Assembly (NCBI GenBank): GCA_025504975.1
Contig: JANUWI010000003.1
Coordinates: forward strand, 558,001 to 622,000
DNA: 64,000 bases
Direction: 5' to 3'
Origin: Plenodomus lindquistii
Lineage: Eukaryota > Ascomycota > Dothideomycetes > Pleosporales > Leptosphaeriaceae
A program made the translations under genes and the position numbers. The notes beneath the pieces are model-generated. The model ran no database searches. It had not been told where the DNA came from and saw only the letters and a program-made list of their open reading frames with translations. Below, in pieces: positions 1 to 12,100 of the stretch. Each line of letters starts with the position of its first letter. Within the stretch, counting starts at the first letter, position 1.

Positions 1-247
1 AAGTACGGCGAATGAGAAGTGATGAGACTCTCATGGATGGCGAAGACTTGTTCTTGGCCATCCATACCGACGCACACTTGTATGAAATTGTGATAGCTGG
101 AGTGGCGTTAGCTGTGATGTAATGGTGTGCGTGGTTGCCTCACCTGGGAACTCTGGGTCTGGGCGCCTTTGGTGCTGGGGAAGGCGACGTTGATGCACCA
201 ATCGCACTAGAAGACACTGAATTAAACGAAGAATGTGTGAGCGACAT
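1..247 (-). CDS. BTB/POZ domain protein, 3' part outside window
   Basis: The N-terminal part of a BTB/POZ-type protein is visible; the gene runs off the left edge. Exon 1 is 247..144, starting at the first in-frame ATG and giving a Ser/Pro-rich leader (MSLTHSSFNSVSSS...). A GTGAGG donor leads into a 47-nt intron ending in CCAG, and exon 2 starts at 96. Splicing joins the frame to a typical BTB opening: FIQVCVGMDGQ, then FAIHESLITSHSPYF, equivalent to the strand 1/helix 1 region where the BTB fold places its 'HK..L...S..F' pattern. The neighbouring minus-strand gene carries the matching block FIQVCIGKEG...IHESIITIRSVFF, so the two are tandem paralogues. Known for the family: BTB domains mediate dimerisation or Cullin-3 binding. 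This protein's partner and role cannot be told from what is visible. Confidence 0.7.
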
Positions 248-1162
248 TCTCGTTGACGTGTTGGGGCGAGCTGTTGGTGATGTCGAGAAGGTGATCGCCG
301 GAGGAAGGAAGGCGCGCCCGACAACGGACGTAAACAAGCAAGCGTGACAGAGGGGATAGCGATACAAGTGGTTAAAATCTGGTAGGCTAAGAACTGCTGA
401 TAATATGTCGAAGGTCTGCCTGCGGAGTAGGAGATCAACAGAAGCTGGCCAATGAGGACATGGAAGCTTGGGAAGAGGGTGAATGGAAGTGGATGCCTTG
501 TGGCCGTGATAGCTTCCTGTTCGCCTTCACATATGAGATTCCCATATAGAGTAAAGAAAGCTTTGTTCCATATTTTGCAATCTGTGCTTGCAAAGAGGAC
601 GTCTGAAAGTGCTTCTTCCGTCAAACGCACCCGTCTACACGTGGCCTATGGCTGCGTATAGAAATGCATACATATCGCACACAAGACTTCAGAGATCACA
701 TTCAGCCAAAGAAATTTAACGGCATTACAACGCTGTACGACGATTTACAAAAACGCTCGCTACATCCCAGCATGATGTCCCATCTCTACTATCAAGGCAC
801 CAGTAACAGGAAGCACATAGTAGCGTTAGTCCAACGCAGGTGTAATTGGATTAGCGATCACTTCAGCACGTCGGGATATTTGGATCAAGAGTAAAGTGGA
901 TTTGGTATTCATTGTGCCCAACGGGATGATGGCCAATCCCAGAAGGTCAACTCGTGCGGATGCGACAAGTCACGACCAATAATTTCCGTGTCTTTTCAGG
1001 ACCGTGCTATCCTGAAATGCGTCTTCCTCAAAAGAGTGAGCCCAATACTTCCATATTCTCCGATAGCCGCTTGAGTATCCCTCCAGCCTCCTGGTGTGCT
1101 CTGCGATGATGCAGTCTTTGTGGACAAGATGGACGCAAAGCCCTGGGAGGACAAGGTGGTGA
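248..1162. other. Intergenic, no gene supported
   Basis: This is the spacer between the two BTB genes. It should hold the 5' flank of the partial gene and the 3' flank of the complete one. Open frames here lack an ATG or are antisense to exons, and I see no repeat or RNA gene. Confidence 0.5.
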
Positions 1163-1894
1163 TCAAGACCGGGGTTCCGCCTCCATGTATTTTGAGACTT
1201 CCTCGAAAATGCGAAGGTCTTTCGGTTGTACGCGCTCGAGCACGAGACTGCGAGTAAGGTCGTGGTAGAAGTCTAACGGTAGACACGCATCCTCCGAAGC
1301 AATGACATGCCACCCCTTCTGTGCATAGCGCACAAATATATCCACCAAGAGTTTGCGCATTGGTGACTTATTGGCTATACCTGCGTATACGATCTGAATG
1401 CAGGAACTGGTAGGAGAACAGCAACTGTTGTTGATGCGCATTGTGCGTTTGGCGATGAGCATGGCGTTGATTGCCGCATTCTTTGCCTTGACGTCCTGAA
1501 GCTTCTCTGCCAACACGTACAATCTGGCGATGTTGTCGAATTCTTCGGACCCGTCGTCATAGGCAGGTGCTTTTTCTGACGATACTGCAACAATGCCGGT
1601 ATAAAGTAAGTGAACGTAGACACGGAATGTGTTTGCGTCATCTTCTGGGAGGCTGACTTTACGATCCATTGCCTCCTTCCAGTTGCCCGACATGGCGTTC
1701 TTGAAGAATACAGACCGAATAGTAATGATGCTCTCATGAATGTTGAATGTTTCCCTGTCGCCTTCCTTGCCGATGCAGACCTGGATGAAGCCCTTATAAC
1801 TGCATTTATTGTGTCAGCAAGATTTTCGATAGGTTCGAACCGCACGGCAGATATACCCAGGAACTTCCTTGGCTTTCCCCAGTGTTACTGCCAT
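1163..1894 (-). CDS. BTB/POZ domain protein
   Basis: A 224-residue protein with exons 1894..1857 and 1799..1163. The 57-nt intron has donor GTATAT, a GCTGAC branch-like site and acceptor TGCAG. The BTB domain occupies roughly residues 14-120: strand FIQVCIGKEG, helix IHESIITIRSVFF, then the diagnostic NAMSGNWKEA and VSLPEDDANTFRVYVHLLYTG. The rest is a helical tail ending in EEVSKYMEAEPRS. I chose ATG 1894 because splicing from it gives PGYKGFIQVCIG, which matches SYHNFIQVCVG in the tandem neighbour. An alternative upstream start at 2036 with donor GTAAGT at 2000 is also possible in frame. Short BTB-only proteins of this type are numerous in Pleosporales and usually uncharacterised; Cullin-3 adaptor activity would be an inference. 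Confidence 0.8.
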
Positions 1895-2208
1895 GATCGC
1901 CGTGGTGATAGGTGGTATAGTGCTCGCGTGGTGAGTTTGCACAAAGAAGAGCGTGGAAGGCGGGGGCCAAGATGAGTGATTTGCAACCACACAGACTTAC
2001 AAACGGTGGTCCAAAAATCGCCTTCATCTTAACCATCGAGATGAGTCTCGCCAATGATGATCATGTTTTGGGCATGCGCTGCAAGAATTCTGTGCATTGT
2101 GATGAATGTGTTATAACGTAATTATATATACTAAGAGTCTCGATGTACAATGGTGAATTACAGGTACTTATCAGACAAGCGATCCATTATACCATCTCTT
2201 GCATTCAC
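1895..2208. other. Intergenic, no gene supported
   Basis: Spacer between the BTB gene's start and the 3' end of the coiled-coil gene. It is AT-rich around 2100-2140 (a run like ATTATATATACT), which may be 3' UTR or promoter DNA. Nothing else is recognised. Confidence 0.4.
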
Positions 2209-5200
2209 TTACATTGCCTCACCAATACCATAGTCCGCACCATCACCTTGTTTGCTCATGCTCGGTCGACGGCCAGCAGACCCAACCGACATCGACCTCT
2301 CCAATCCAAACGGACTCCCAAGGGGTTTAGGATGCCCAATGCTGTCTTTCCGCACGATACCCACATCCTGCTTCTCCCTATCGCGAAGCTTCGGCATCCA
2401 AATCGCAGTGCGAATGCTACTTCCACTCGCCGTCCTTGAATGCGAAGGAGTGCGAGGCCCGCCCTGCCTTGCACTCTCCTGATCCATCGTAATAGGATTG
2501 ACATTTGTATCGGGTGCTGCGAAAATTGAGCGGACAGATCGTACCATCGTCGATTGAGGCGACGACGTAGACTTTGAAGTATCGGTGAGCGATACAGGCG
2601 ATGTAACTGGAGTGGTGGAAGCCATTGTACCGCCCACGCCGGTCCTGGCTATAGATGCATTGATCTTGACAGGCGCGTCGCGCGTGATGGAACACGGGGT
2701 TGGCCAATAGTCTACTGCAGGCATGATGTGAGTTGGGTTGTGCGGCGAGCCCATGCCGGTAACGAAAGGTACGCTCGAGTTCGACGCAGCGCTCATTTTC
2801 CGCTCTGAAGATAGCAATGTCACAATACTAGGGGCGTCGATATTCTGTGCAACGGACACCTCCGTTGGCATGACTGCAGGTTCTGGCGTGAACTTTATCG
2901 AGCCATGTGCGTCGAAGTCACCGTTATGTGGGATCTGCTCGGTATGCAAGTCGCTTATATTGATCGGTGGCATATGAGGCCGAGAGACGACGGTTTTACT
3001 AGACGTAGAGGCAAATCTGAAGAGACCTAGGCGCGGGCGTGTTGGACGACCAGACGCATCGGACAACGAGGCTGATCGGTCTCGGTGAGTCGTTGTCGAC
3101 ATCTCCCTATTTGCTGCAGGCCGAGCATGTTGAACTGAACTTGATTTTTTCGGTTTCGAACTCGCTGCCTGAAACTGAAACATCGATTCGATCAAATCAC
3201 GTGGAGCATCGGGCTGCTGCGATACGACTGGAGGTTTCAGAGGCAGCCTCGCCGAAAGCTCATCAAACGCCTCTCGTGCACGAGCTGGAGACTAGGGCAA
3301 GCGTTAGATGTCAAGATCAGAACCTAGAGGTAACGATTGGGCATACTGTAGGCTGCCTGCTCTTCTGAGCCGACTCTTCTGGATCTAGCCTTACAGCGCC
3401 CGCTACTGTGCGCACGCCTCCGGTGTGATTGTGTATGGTCGAGCTTTCCAAGTTCTGCGTGGTCGTGTTGAGTCTGAGGTCAGGTCGCTGCTGTCGAGGT
3501 CGATCCATGGGTCTTGCCGAATCCGGTGGCGTGAACATAGCATTAACCTCAAGATTTGACGGAATTGGAGTTGTGGGCCAACCAGACAGCGGCGACATGA
3601 TCTTTGATCCCGTTGCGATAGGTGATGTGGCGTTCGAAATACTCAAATCAGGACTCCCAGAGGCAAATCTAGATCGACTAGGCGTTGGAACGGGCCGTAG
3701 AGAAGATGATTCGGAATCGAGATCGCTAGTACGGCCTCCATGGCTGCTGAGCTGAGCAGTGATTCGCTTCAGCTTTCGAATGTCGCTTTTATAGCCTCTA
3801 ATATCAAGCTTATAGTAGATAATCTCTCGCACGTAAAACTCCACCTCATGTCGCAAGCTCCTTATTTCTGCCTCGGGTCCCGACAGCATTTCTGCGGACT
3901 GTACTTTCGGTCGATTCTTCTCGAGTCGCCGGCTGAGGTTGCCAATCCACCGGTCGATATCCTCCTGCTTCGCGAGTGAAGCAAGCTGGGGTAAAGATTC
4001 ATCGCCCTTGCTAGAATTAAGTTTGACAGTGGCATGTCTTCGTATCTCGGCCTGCAGTAAAAGCTTATGTGAATCCAGCTGTTTCTCAACTGCGCGTAGC
4101 GATTCCTCCTTCTCGCCGAGCACTGTTTCGCGATCAAACACAGCAGTCCTCAACTGTTCCAGGTATGTATCGCTTTGACGCGATTTCTGAAGTAGATCTG
4201 CCTGTATATCCGACCGGAGGGTGAGATCCTTGTGTTCCGTATGCAAGCGCTCATGCTTTGACCTCAACTCGTCCATTTCTTTGCCAAGCTCAAGAATACG
4301 CGTGTCCTTTTGTTTGACCTGGTCTTGGAGACGCTCAATATGTGTAACGAATACCGACAGGGTAGGGATCTCGCGTGCCTCATGGTCCGGGCTGCTGGGA
4401 GATGCGTTTGAAAAGATTGTGCTCAAGCTCACGTTGGGGTCCTGGCAAGTCTAGATGCTGTCAGCAAAGTTTCTGAGCTTGTAAAGTTACAGCAGTGATG
4501 AGTCAAATTACTCACAATGTCTGCCATGTCTGCCATACCGGCCGTGACGCCCAGCTTAGTCAAATTTGTGTCGAAAGGGGACCTATTGGCTCGCATATTA
4601 CACAATTGCTCTTCCGCATCTAAGCGCTCAGTGTTGGCTATCTCAAGGCGACTCTCCAGATGATCGATTGTATTCTGAAGGGCTGTCGTGCTCTTTGCAA
4701 GCCCAGCGGCCTGAACTGCCTTCGTCTCCGATTCCATACGCCTCTGCTCTGCTTGCTCGCACGCTGCTCGTGATTCGCGTTCCCTCTTTCTTGCTTCATT
4801 GAGCTTGGCCATGAGTGATTCGATCTGCTGTTGTAGCGCGACATTGTTCTGTTTGTACTGGTTGAGTTCCGGAAGAAGATTACGGCTGGTCACTTCTGGT
4901 CGGCGCGTACTGCTGAGCTTGCGTTTGAGGTTCTCCATCTCAGGACTGTCATTTAAGCGTTGAGGCGACCACTGCTGCTCTTGTGCAATCTGAAAGGAGG
5001 GCGTCGAGCTTGCCGTGTCTTGAACACTCTCTCGTACGGGTGTCTGTGGCGACTCCGTAGACTCCACTAGAAACAGAAGGTTGTCACTTGAAGCTATGCG
5101 TGCATCAGTCGAGGTTTGTTTGTAGTTACGGGCGCACAAGGTCTATGGAAGCACAGAACATGAGCCAATAGTAGTTGCTTCGTTGTTGTACAGGACAGCG

Positions 5201-6844
5201 CGGCTGAACTATGTGGGGAAGCGCATTGGTTGTACTTACAGAGTTGCTGCTCTTCCAGAACACGTGTTTGAGGTTGCAGTGTCGTGATTGCCGCTCCTTG
5301 CTGGACTAGTGAACTTGCAACAGGATACTCATTCGGGATCGTTGGACTTTCAGACCGAGCTTGAAGAACTGAAGTCGGAAATCCTTGTTCTGGAATGATG
5401 ACTTTCGAAAGATCAGTCTGCTTGTCGCGTCTAATCGTTGGCGTTGGTGTTACACTGATCCTGGACTATGTACGTTAGTAATCGTTATGATGTAGACAAC
5501 ATCGTTCAAAGCTAGGACTTCTGTCAAAGCTGGAAAACGCCAGTCATGCCATGAAGATGCCAGCAATCAACATATATGGGGGCCATCAATCATTAACCGT
5601 GCATTATTCTCCAATCAAACCCAGGTTCCAAAAACGCATGACGGAATGTGAAATGATTTGACAGAGATTTGGAGGCATCAGGGACAAGAAATTTAACTCA
5701 GGCGCAAAGTGTGCCATCCGTGTTGTGAGGGTAGCTGTTTACAAACTGTGAAACTGTTTCGTTATGCACAACTGCTCGCTTGACAAGTGAACAACGCAGA
5801 AGAAAGAAACAAATGACACTTACAGCATTCTTTCGACTATCTTGGCGTATCTCGGTACTCAAATCCCAAACAGCACCTTCCGAAGACGGCTGAGGTGATT
5901 CAGTTACCTTAACCGCGGTAGTTCCGCTCGTAGGTGCGTCCCGCCTGCGGTTCTTCTCTCTCGCTACTGGGAATGGTCCGAGATCTAGTCGTGAATTTTG
6001 TCGCCTGCTGGTTTCACTTCGATGTCTTCTATGCTGCGCATTGATCGGGCTAGATGCGCTGGTAGTTGCCGAATCCAGAGCTGCCCAGCTTTGAACATGA
6101 TTCATCGGCCTGTGCTGCACGTTGAGATTTGGGACGCTTTTTGCATGCGTCAATGACTCTGGGACCAGATACGAGTGCTTCAATTGGATCTTCTGATTGG
6201 CGTCGCGATTTTCAGCGCATATGTCGCTTGAGGTAGTCTGCGTAGCCTGTGTAATTGTCCACGGCTCCTGGGGAGCATAGTCGGATGGATAGCCTTGGTT
6301 GTCCAGTAAGAGTGAGCCAGGTAGTTCAGCGGGAAGCTCTGGAGTCGTTGGCAGGGAAACAGAACGTGGTCGACTAGGGAGAGGCTTTTGTAGAGATGCA
6401 GCATCTAGCATTGGAGAACGCAGTATGTCATTGAAAGCTGACTGCAGATCGGACGCTGCACCGTCCCATGCTGCATCATGGCGAGCAAACGTGGGACTGA
6501 GAGATAATCTTGTGTTGTGTGGCGATGCAGGGTGGAGAGACGATGGTCGTTGTCTTGCAGCATCCGACTTAGTCTTGGGATGAATGGTCAGCGAATGGAG
6601 GTGCTCCACAACAGCTGCATGTGCTTATTCCCCGCACTTGCTTCTGATGAGCAGTTGGAAAGCCTTGTCTTGCGGAACCACGTCGATGCGCCCTGCCAGC
6701 ACATTGCGCTTCGGGGAAGAGTTGCCGTACCTTTGTCTTTACCTGAGAACCATGAGTATCTATGGGCAGCAGCCCGCCTGTTCGATAGTATGTTTCTGAA
6801 TTGGATTGGCGTTTTGACCACGAAAACATTCGTCTGGAACTCAT
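2209..6844 (-). CDS. Large coiled-coil protein, function unknown
   Basis: Six exons were reconstructed: 6844..6743, 6567..5824, 5465..5240, 5066..4516, 4441..3347 and 3291..2209, giving 1266 residues. Every junction keeps phase and uses GTRNGY donors (GTAAAG, GTAAGT, GTAAGT, GTGAGT, GTATGC). The N-terminal third is disordered, Ser/Pro-rich. Heptad-type coiled coil begins about residue 400 (NQYKQNNVALQQQIESLMAK) and resumes in exon 5 (LQDQVKQKDTRILELGKEM). It ends in a conserved-looking block EVEFYVREIIYYKLDIRGYK followed by SDIRKLKRI. The C-terminal 360 residues are low-complexity, rich in Ser/Thr/Pro. This architecture resembles cytoskeletal or spindle-pole/septal scaffold proteins, but I do not recognise the family and assign no function. 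A GTAAGT motif overlapping the stop (2210-2205) could hide one more short 3' exon. Confidence 0.75.
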
Positions 6845-7526
6845 CGCCAATTGCTCGTGGATCTGACGATCATCCTAGACATGATAACCTTGGAGAAGTG
6901 AGGGATTAGGCAGAACGTGGTACCAGCTTGTCCTAGGGGTTGATGCTGAAGGAGAAAGTGGACATTGAGCAGCAATAAGAAGAGGGGGAAACAAGGCGCG
7001 TGGGACTAGTGATGCGAAAGTTTACAATGTTTTGGTGCGGTTTTGCCATGTGTTCTCTGGCGTCTACTTGGCTTCTGGTGCCCGCTGTCATGTTTCGGGC
7101 ACAGAAGTGAGCCACACTAGGACTGCTGAGTGCTGAGCACACACGCCTGCAGGGGCCAGAATGCCCGACTGGGTGCGAGATGACGATGCATGGCTGCTAA
7201 GACGCTTGGTGTACGCGCCTCGCCGCTGGACCAGGAGGTGACATGCCGTGTGTGAGCAAATGGGCGTGGAGGGCTCGAGGCGCGGACGCGCCGTAGGTTT
7301 GACCGACGCTGCGTGGGCGCTTGGACCACACGGCGCAAACGCTCTGACGCCGTAATGAATTAGTCGATAGTTCATACCGTGTATACCGTCTTCACGTCTC
7401 AGCTAAGACTGACTGTGAGGCCACTCAACAATGCGCGTCCACGGCTAGCGAAAAAAGCTGAAACGTCACTGCGCCGCCCCCAATTGCACTCTTACGGGCG
7501 AAGCCACGGTAGATGGTGACATAGCC
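6845..7526. other. Divergent intergenic region
   Basis: About 680 bp between the divergent starts of the coiled-coil gene and the SNIP1-like gene, so it should carry both promoters. Frames here are short and mostly lack ATG. No TATA box or repeat stands out. Confidence 0.4.
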
Positions 7527-8822
7527 ATGGCAAGGGATCTGTCGCCATACAGTGCGCGTCTGCTGTTGACTCGTCAGCTGGCTGAAGGCAAGTCTGCTAC
7601 ACCGCAGCCCAGTCCACGTAGACGTGTAAGCCCTCCAGTGTCGCGCAATGCATCTGAACGACCAACGAAAGAGCCAGTGGCCGCATCTGACCGGCGCTCG
7701 AGAAGCCGGTCGAAGGAGAGGCATGCTGTAGACTCTTCCCAAGGTCGCAGGTCCCGCGATGCGAGCGCAGATACCGGTGCTGGCACAGGTAAAAGGGCAT
7801 CATCTCCAGAGCCATACAAGAAGTCACGAGACACATCCAAGGACCGCAAGCGCGAGCGCTCCGGACATCGCAAGCGTGACCGCTCAAGAGACAGAGATAG
7901 AGATCGATCAAGAGACCGACGTAGAGACAGGGATCGGTCACGAGACCGACGGCGCGACAGGTCTGGAGAGCGAAAAAAGGATCGCTCAAGAGAGAGACAG
8001 CGCGATCGCTCAAGAGAGAAACGTCGCGACCGCTCCCAGGAAAGAAGTAGTCGAAAGGACCGTTCACGCTCAAGAGACCGCCGACGCAAAGAATCGTCCA
8101 GAGACCGCCGACGCTCACGATCGCCTATACCCTACCGCTCCCGCAAGCCGCGCACCCGCTCCCCATCCGCCTCCAGGTCTCCTCCGCCCAAACGCCGTCG
8201 CAAGACTCGTTCGCCTTCGCCCCACCAGCGAACCAAGAAGGCTCTCCCATCCCAAGAAGTCTCATTCCGCGGCCTCGACGATTCTACACAGGCACCGACA
8301 AAATACGGCGGCGCACCACCCGACAAAGAAAAGCCCAACTTCAAAACGACCGGTGCCCTCGCAAAAGCCGCAAACCGAGTCGAAGGCACCAAGATCTCGC
8401 TGAAATACAACGAACCCGCCGAAGCGCGAAAACCTCCACCATCACAGCCCTGGCGCATCTTCGTGTTCAAGGGCGAGGACGTCGTGGATACGATTGAGAT
8501 ATGGCAGAAGAGCTGCTGGTTGCTGGGACGCTCGCACGAGGTGGTCGACTACGTGCTGGAGCATCCGAGTTCCAGTGGACAACATGCTGTGATCCAGTTT
8601 CGCTACATACAAAAGACCATCGAGGACGAGTTTGGCGTCAAGACTAAGCGTGGCAAAGTCAAGCCGTATATTATTGATTTGGAGAGTAGCAATGGCACAG
8701 AGTTGAATGGGGAGGCTGTGGAGGCGAGTCGGTATTTTGAATTGAGGGATAAGGATATCCTCAAGTTCGCGGGTAGTGAGAGGGAGTATGTGGTTATGCT
8801 TCCTCCACCTGAGGAGAGGTAG
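7527..8822 (+). CDS. SNIP1/Pml1-like RS-rich FHA-domain protein
   Basis: A single-exon gene of 431 residues starting at ATG 7527. Residues about 50-230 are an RS/RD-rich low-complexity region dominated by RDRSRDR-type repeats followed by SRSPPPKRRR. Residues about 315-425 form an FHA domain: WLLGRSHEVVDYVLEHPS with the GRS of the phosphopeptide-binding loop, SSGQHAVIQF carrying the loop serine and histidine, and DLESSNGTELNG carrying the SNGT turn. This order, a basic/RS N-terminus plus C-terminal FHA, is that of SNIP1 and of yeast Pml1, a subunit of the nuclear RES complex (with Bud13 and Snu17/Ist3) that acts in pre-mRNA splicing and retention. The RS region is much longer than in yeast Pml1 and nearer the metazoan form. 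The role is inferred from family. Confidence 0.9.
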   Translation: MARDLSPYSARLLLTRQLAEGKSATPQPSPRRRVSPPVSRNASERPTKEPVAASDRRSRSRSKERHAVDSSQGRRSRDASADTGAGTGKRASSPEPYKKSRDTSKDRKRERSGHRKRDRSRDRDRDRSRDRRRDRDRSRDRRRDRSGERKKDRSRERQRDRSREKRRDRSQERSSRKDRSRSRDRRRKESSRDRRRSRSPIPYRSRKPRTRSPSASRSPPPKRRRKTRSPSPHQRTKKALPSQEVSFRGLDDSTQAPTKYGGAPPDKEKPNFKTTGALAKAANRVEGTKISLKYNEPAEARKPPPSQPWRIFVFKGEDVVDTIEIWQKSCWLLGRSHEVVDYVLEHPSSSGQHAVIQFRYIQKTIEDEFGVKTKRGKVKPYIIDLESSNGTELNGEAVEASRYFELRDKDILKFAGSEREYVVMLPPPEER

Positions 8823-9141
8823 AGCACTGTACTGCTGATCAATCGCCTGACTTGACCAGGTATCACGGGAGACGAGGCAAGGATCAAGCAATTACCGCCT
8901 CACTTTACATTACAGTGTGCACAATACGATGCAATGAACTGCCATGCGACTCTCAGAAGTGTGCCTCAAGATTGTTGAAAAGGCAGGGATCATGTATGAT
9001 GCACCTAGATTCTCAGAGAAGAAGTACATGACCGCTTCGTTATGAAAACAATCAGCGACCAAGACTTCTGGCACAAGAATAACGATCAACGAAGGCCATT
9101 ACTCGCAGGCCATTCCAAACGACCGAACAATCGTGAATCTC
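8823..9141. other. Convergent 3' spacer
   Basis: Between the 3' ends of the SNIP1-like gene and the NLR gene. It probably contains both 3' UTRs. I see no ORF, repeat or RNA gene. Confidence 0.4.
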
Positions 9142-12100
9142 TCAGAACAAGTTCATCCCCGTACAAGTAACCACGGCTAAATCTCCATTATTTGGTATCA
9201 AGAACTTGCCATTCTGCAGCACGGCGCAATAAGCCAGATACTTCGCATTCAACCAATCCTTGGGTAGGTAGTAGTGCCTCTGGATGTTATCCGCGGACGC
9301 AAATGCATTCAGAGGAATTGAACACATCCAGTAGTTCTTGTCCAAGAAGACCATTCTATCCTTTGGTATGAAACCCAGAAGTACCTCGACATGGTTTTGC
9401 AGATCAACGGACAGTAGCGTGAGCGTGATGGCACCACCGCTGTTCGCGCTGTCCAAAGGTGGAAGCAAGAAGGTCGTGGTATGACGGGTCTCGCCAGACG
9501 AAGTGATGCGCAAAATGTCAATGATGTATTGCGAGCCCGAAGGACAAGGGTAAATGCCATTGATCCTCAGCTCTTCGTTCTCGATGTGAAGACCTGGGGC
9601 CAAGACGGGGTTATCGAGGTCAAAAGTGGCGACGTTTTCTAGATCCCTCCAGCGGTGCACGAAAATGCGAGTGCAATCAAAAGCCAGCAGAAGATTCTTG
9701 TCCTGAGGATGTTTGATCCACCTCGTGTCCAGAGATTCAATGGAGTTTTCGCGTTCGTTGACTCCATCTGCCGCAGCGACGGTGCGGACAGTGACCTTGG
9801 GTCCGCTTTTTACCATTAGCAATGAACCATCGTGGTTCAGGTATACGTGTTGGATCCCATCTCCATTAGCCATAACCATGACGTTAAAGACTGCAGTTGC
9901 TTTCCATGTATCCTCGCCGGTCATCTGAACCCTTTTGACAACAACTCGCCCGGTGAGTTCAGAGCATGTAAGGTACGATCCATCGTCGGACCAGGCGAGA
10001 TGCACAATGGCCATATGAAGAGGCGCTTGCCAGATCATGATCGCTCGTGAATCGCTTGCCGCTGTGTCGACGATGCTGATCATGCCAGCTTCATTGCCAA
10101 CGGCTTGGTATCGTCCCTGAATCTGTACTGCAATCGCAGTAATCTGGTCTCTGGCATCCGCAAATGCTTCGGAAACAGCAAGGGTCGGAATGCTTGCAAC
10201 CTCGCTCCCTTCTTCGTTATTTTGTACTTCGTTCTCCTCCGATCGAATGAGTACGTTTGGCTCCCATACGTTGCAGTACTGCCCGCGGACGTCGTAGAGT
10301 CGCTTTCCGTCTGGGCTGAAGCAAATGTCATTGATCATGTTGTCGCAGGACAGTTGGTACACCATGGAGAAATGATGGAAATCATAGAGCATGATGTTCC
10401 CGTTGGACTCCCCGATAGCGAAGAAGTTGCCGTCGGGGCTGATTGTGAGAATGGATGCTTCGGCTTGAAGCTCCTGCTGGGTGTTCTGGAACGGGTTCCA
10501 ACGGAAGGCCTGTCCGCCCATGAACAGCCCTACCACCTCTTGAGAATTGGAGTGCCAGGTAACCTGGTCGACGACGGTCCAAGCGTTTCCAGCGTAATTC
10601 CTGTCTCGCATAAGGCGCCCAATCAACTCTGGACCTTCGTCGTCTAATGACCATACAGACAACGGAAAGTTCCGATACGCCACTGCGATGTAGTTTCTAT
10701 CGGGACTGAATGCAATACGCCAGGGGACCTTTTGTACAGGCCGATCAAGTACTGTGTCATCCTTGAGTATTGTGGGATGGAGAATGACCCAGGATGGACA
10801 TGCGACTGTCAGGTTTACGATCCTTAGAAGACGATCATTGGAACCAATCATGAGTTCAGTATCCCCCTTGGCGAAGACAATTGTGAATGCTGTGCTCAAT
10901 CTTGGATTCGGTATCTCGTTGACCGCCAGTCCAGTATCGACAGACCATACTTTCGTTGTGCTATAGCCGTAGGTTGCGATTAATTTTGCATTGTCGCTGA
11001 AGCTCATGGCACTAATGCGCTGATTGTGATTGAGGTGCCGCTTCACCTCGAATGTAGTCGTATGGTACAGCACGACTCTACCTGAACCTGTGGCCACAGC
11101 GATATTGTTACCAGATGCGACGACAATGAGTGCTCGCGCGTTTGAACCAAGAGATAATCTGGCGGAGTTATCGTCCCAGTCTGCTCTCGCTACTCCAGTC
11201 ACAGCCAGTGAGTGAGGCCTTCGAGCGCTGTGTTCGAAATGTCGAAAGATGGCGGAATTTCTAGGACAGAATGGAGGTATTTGTTGGTAAATGGAATTCG
11301 GCGCTTCAATCAAATTAGATCCAAATTTCCCGATGATCTTGAGAAAATCAACAGCCCAGGCTTCGATGAGCTCAAGCTCCTGAATGCGATGCTCCAGGGG
11401 GTTGATGTCTAGGTTACGGGTTCGCTTCCTTCGAACGTAGTATGTCATCGCCTTGGATGAGTATACAAGAACTCTAAGAAGGTTCTTCTTTGCTAACGAC
11501 GCAATCCAGTTCAGCACCGAATTACTCCGAAGAAACTTTGCTAGTTGTATCAATGGCGCATCGGATTCTGATGAGAGCAGATTTAGGTGGTAGTTCCATG
11601 ACGTGGTAGCGTAGTAGAGAAAATCTTGGTAATCGAGAGCCTTGGAGCTTCCGTATCGACGTGACGGCTTCTCTTCTAGCACAGAGATGCACTTTGTGAA
11701 TAACCTCCCGTGCCCTTCCGGGACCTTGACTCCTAGGACAGAACTAGTCGAGGTGATGTGATCTCTTGCAGTTTGATGAATCATGACGAGTTTATCGGTA
11801 GAGTCTACGGCCACAAACTGTCCACAGACACGATTGATGATTATGTTGATGTCCGTCATGATGGAGAACTCTGGTTGTAGCGCCTGGCTGAGCTCTCTCA
11901 GCAGAAGTGGTCGACGAGAACACACCGACCATGTCAGGATCATCTGACCGAGCTTCTGATCGCGAGGTTTTGTTGATGCAATGATAGTTCTCTCCATCCT
12001 TTGGTATAGATTTCCCATGCCAATCGGAATGCTTTCCAGGGTCTCGTCAAGGTCCTCCTCGGTGTTACACTTCATAACTTCGACTAGTGCGAGCCTGGCC

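Noticed and set aside
31..630. 199-codon minus-strand open frame at the left edge
   Set aside because: It has no ATG, and the BTB gene model in other frames explains this DNA with good splice signals and a conserved domain.
2001..2036. Alternative first exon (MVKMKAIFGPPF) for the BTB gene with donor GTAAGT
   Set aside because: It is in phase with an acceptor at 1781, but it drops the YKGFIQ segment shared with the tandem paralogue; the 1894 start was preferred.
7574..8403. Long open frames on both strands over the RS region of the SNIP1-like gene
   Set aside because: They are shadows caused by the repetitive arginine/serine codons; only the annotated frame contains the FHA domain.
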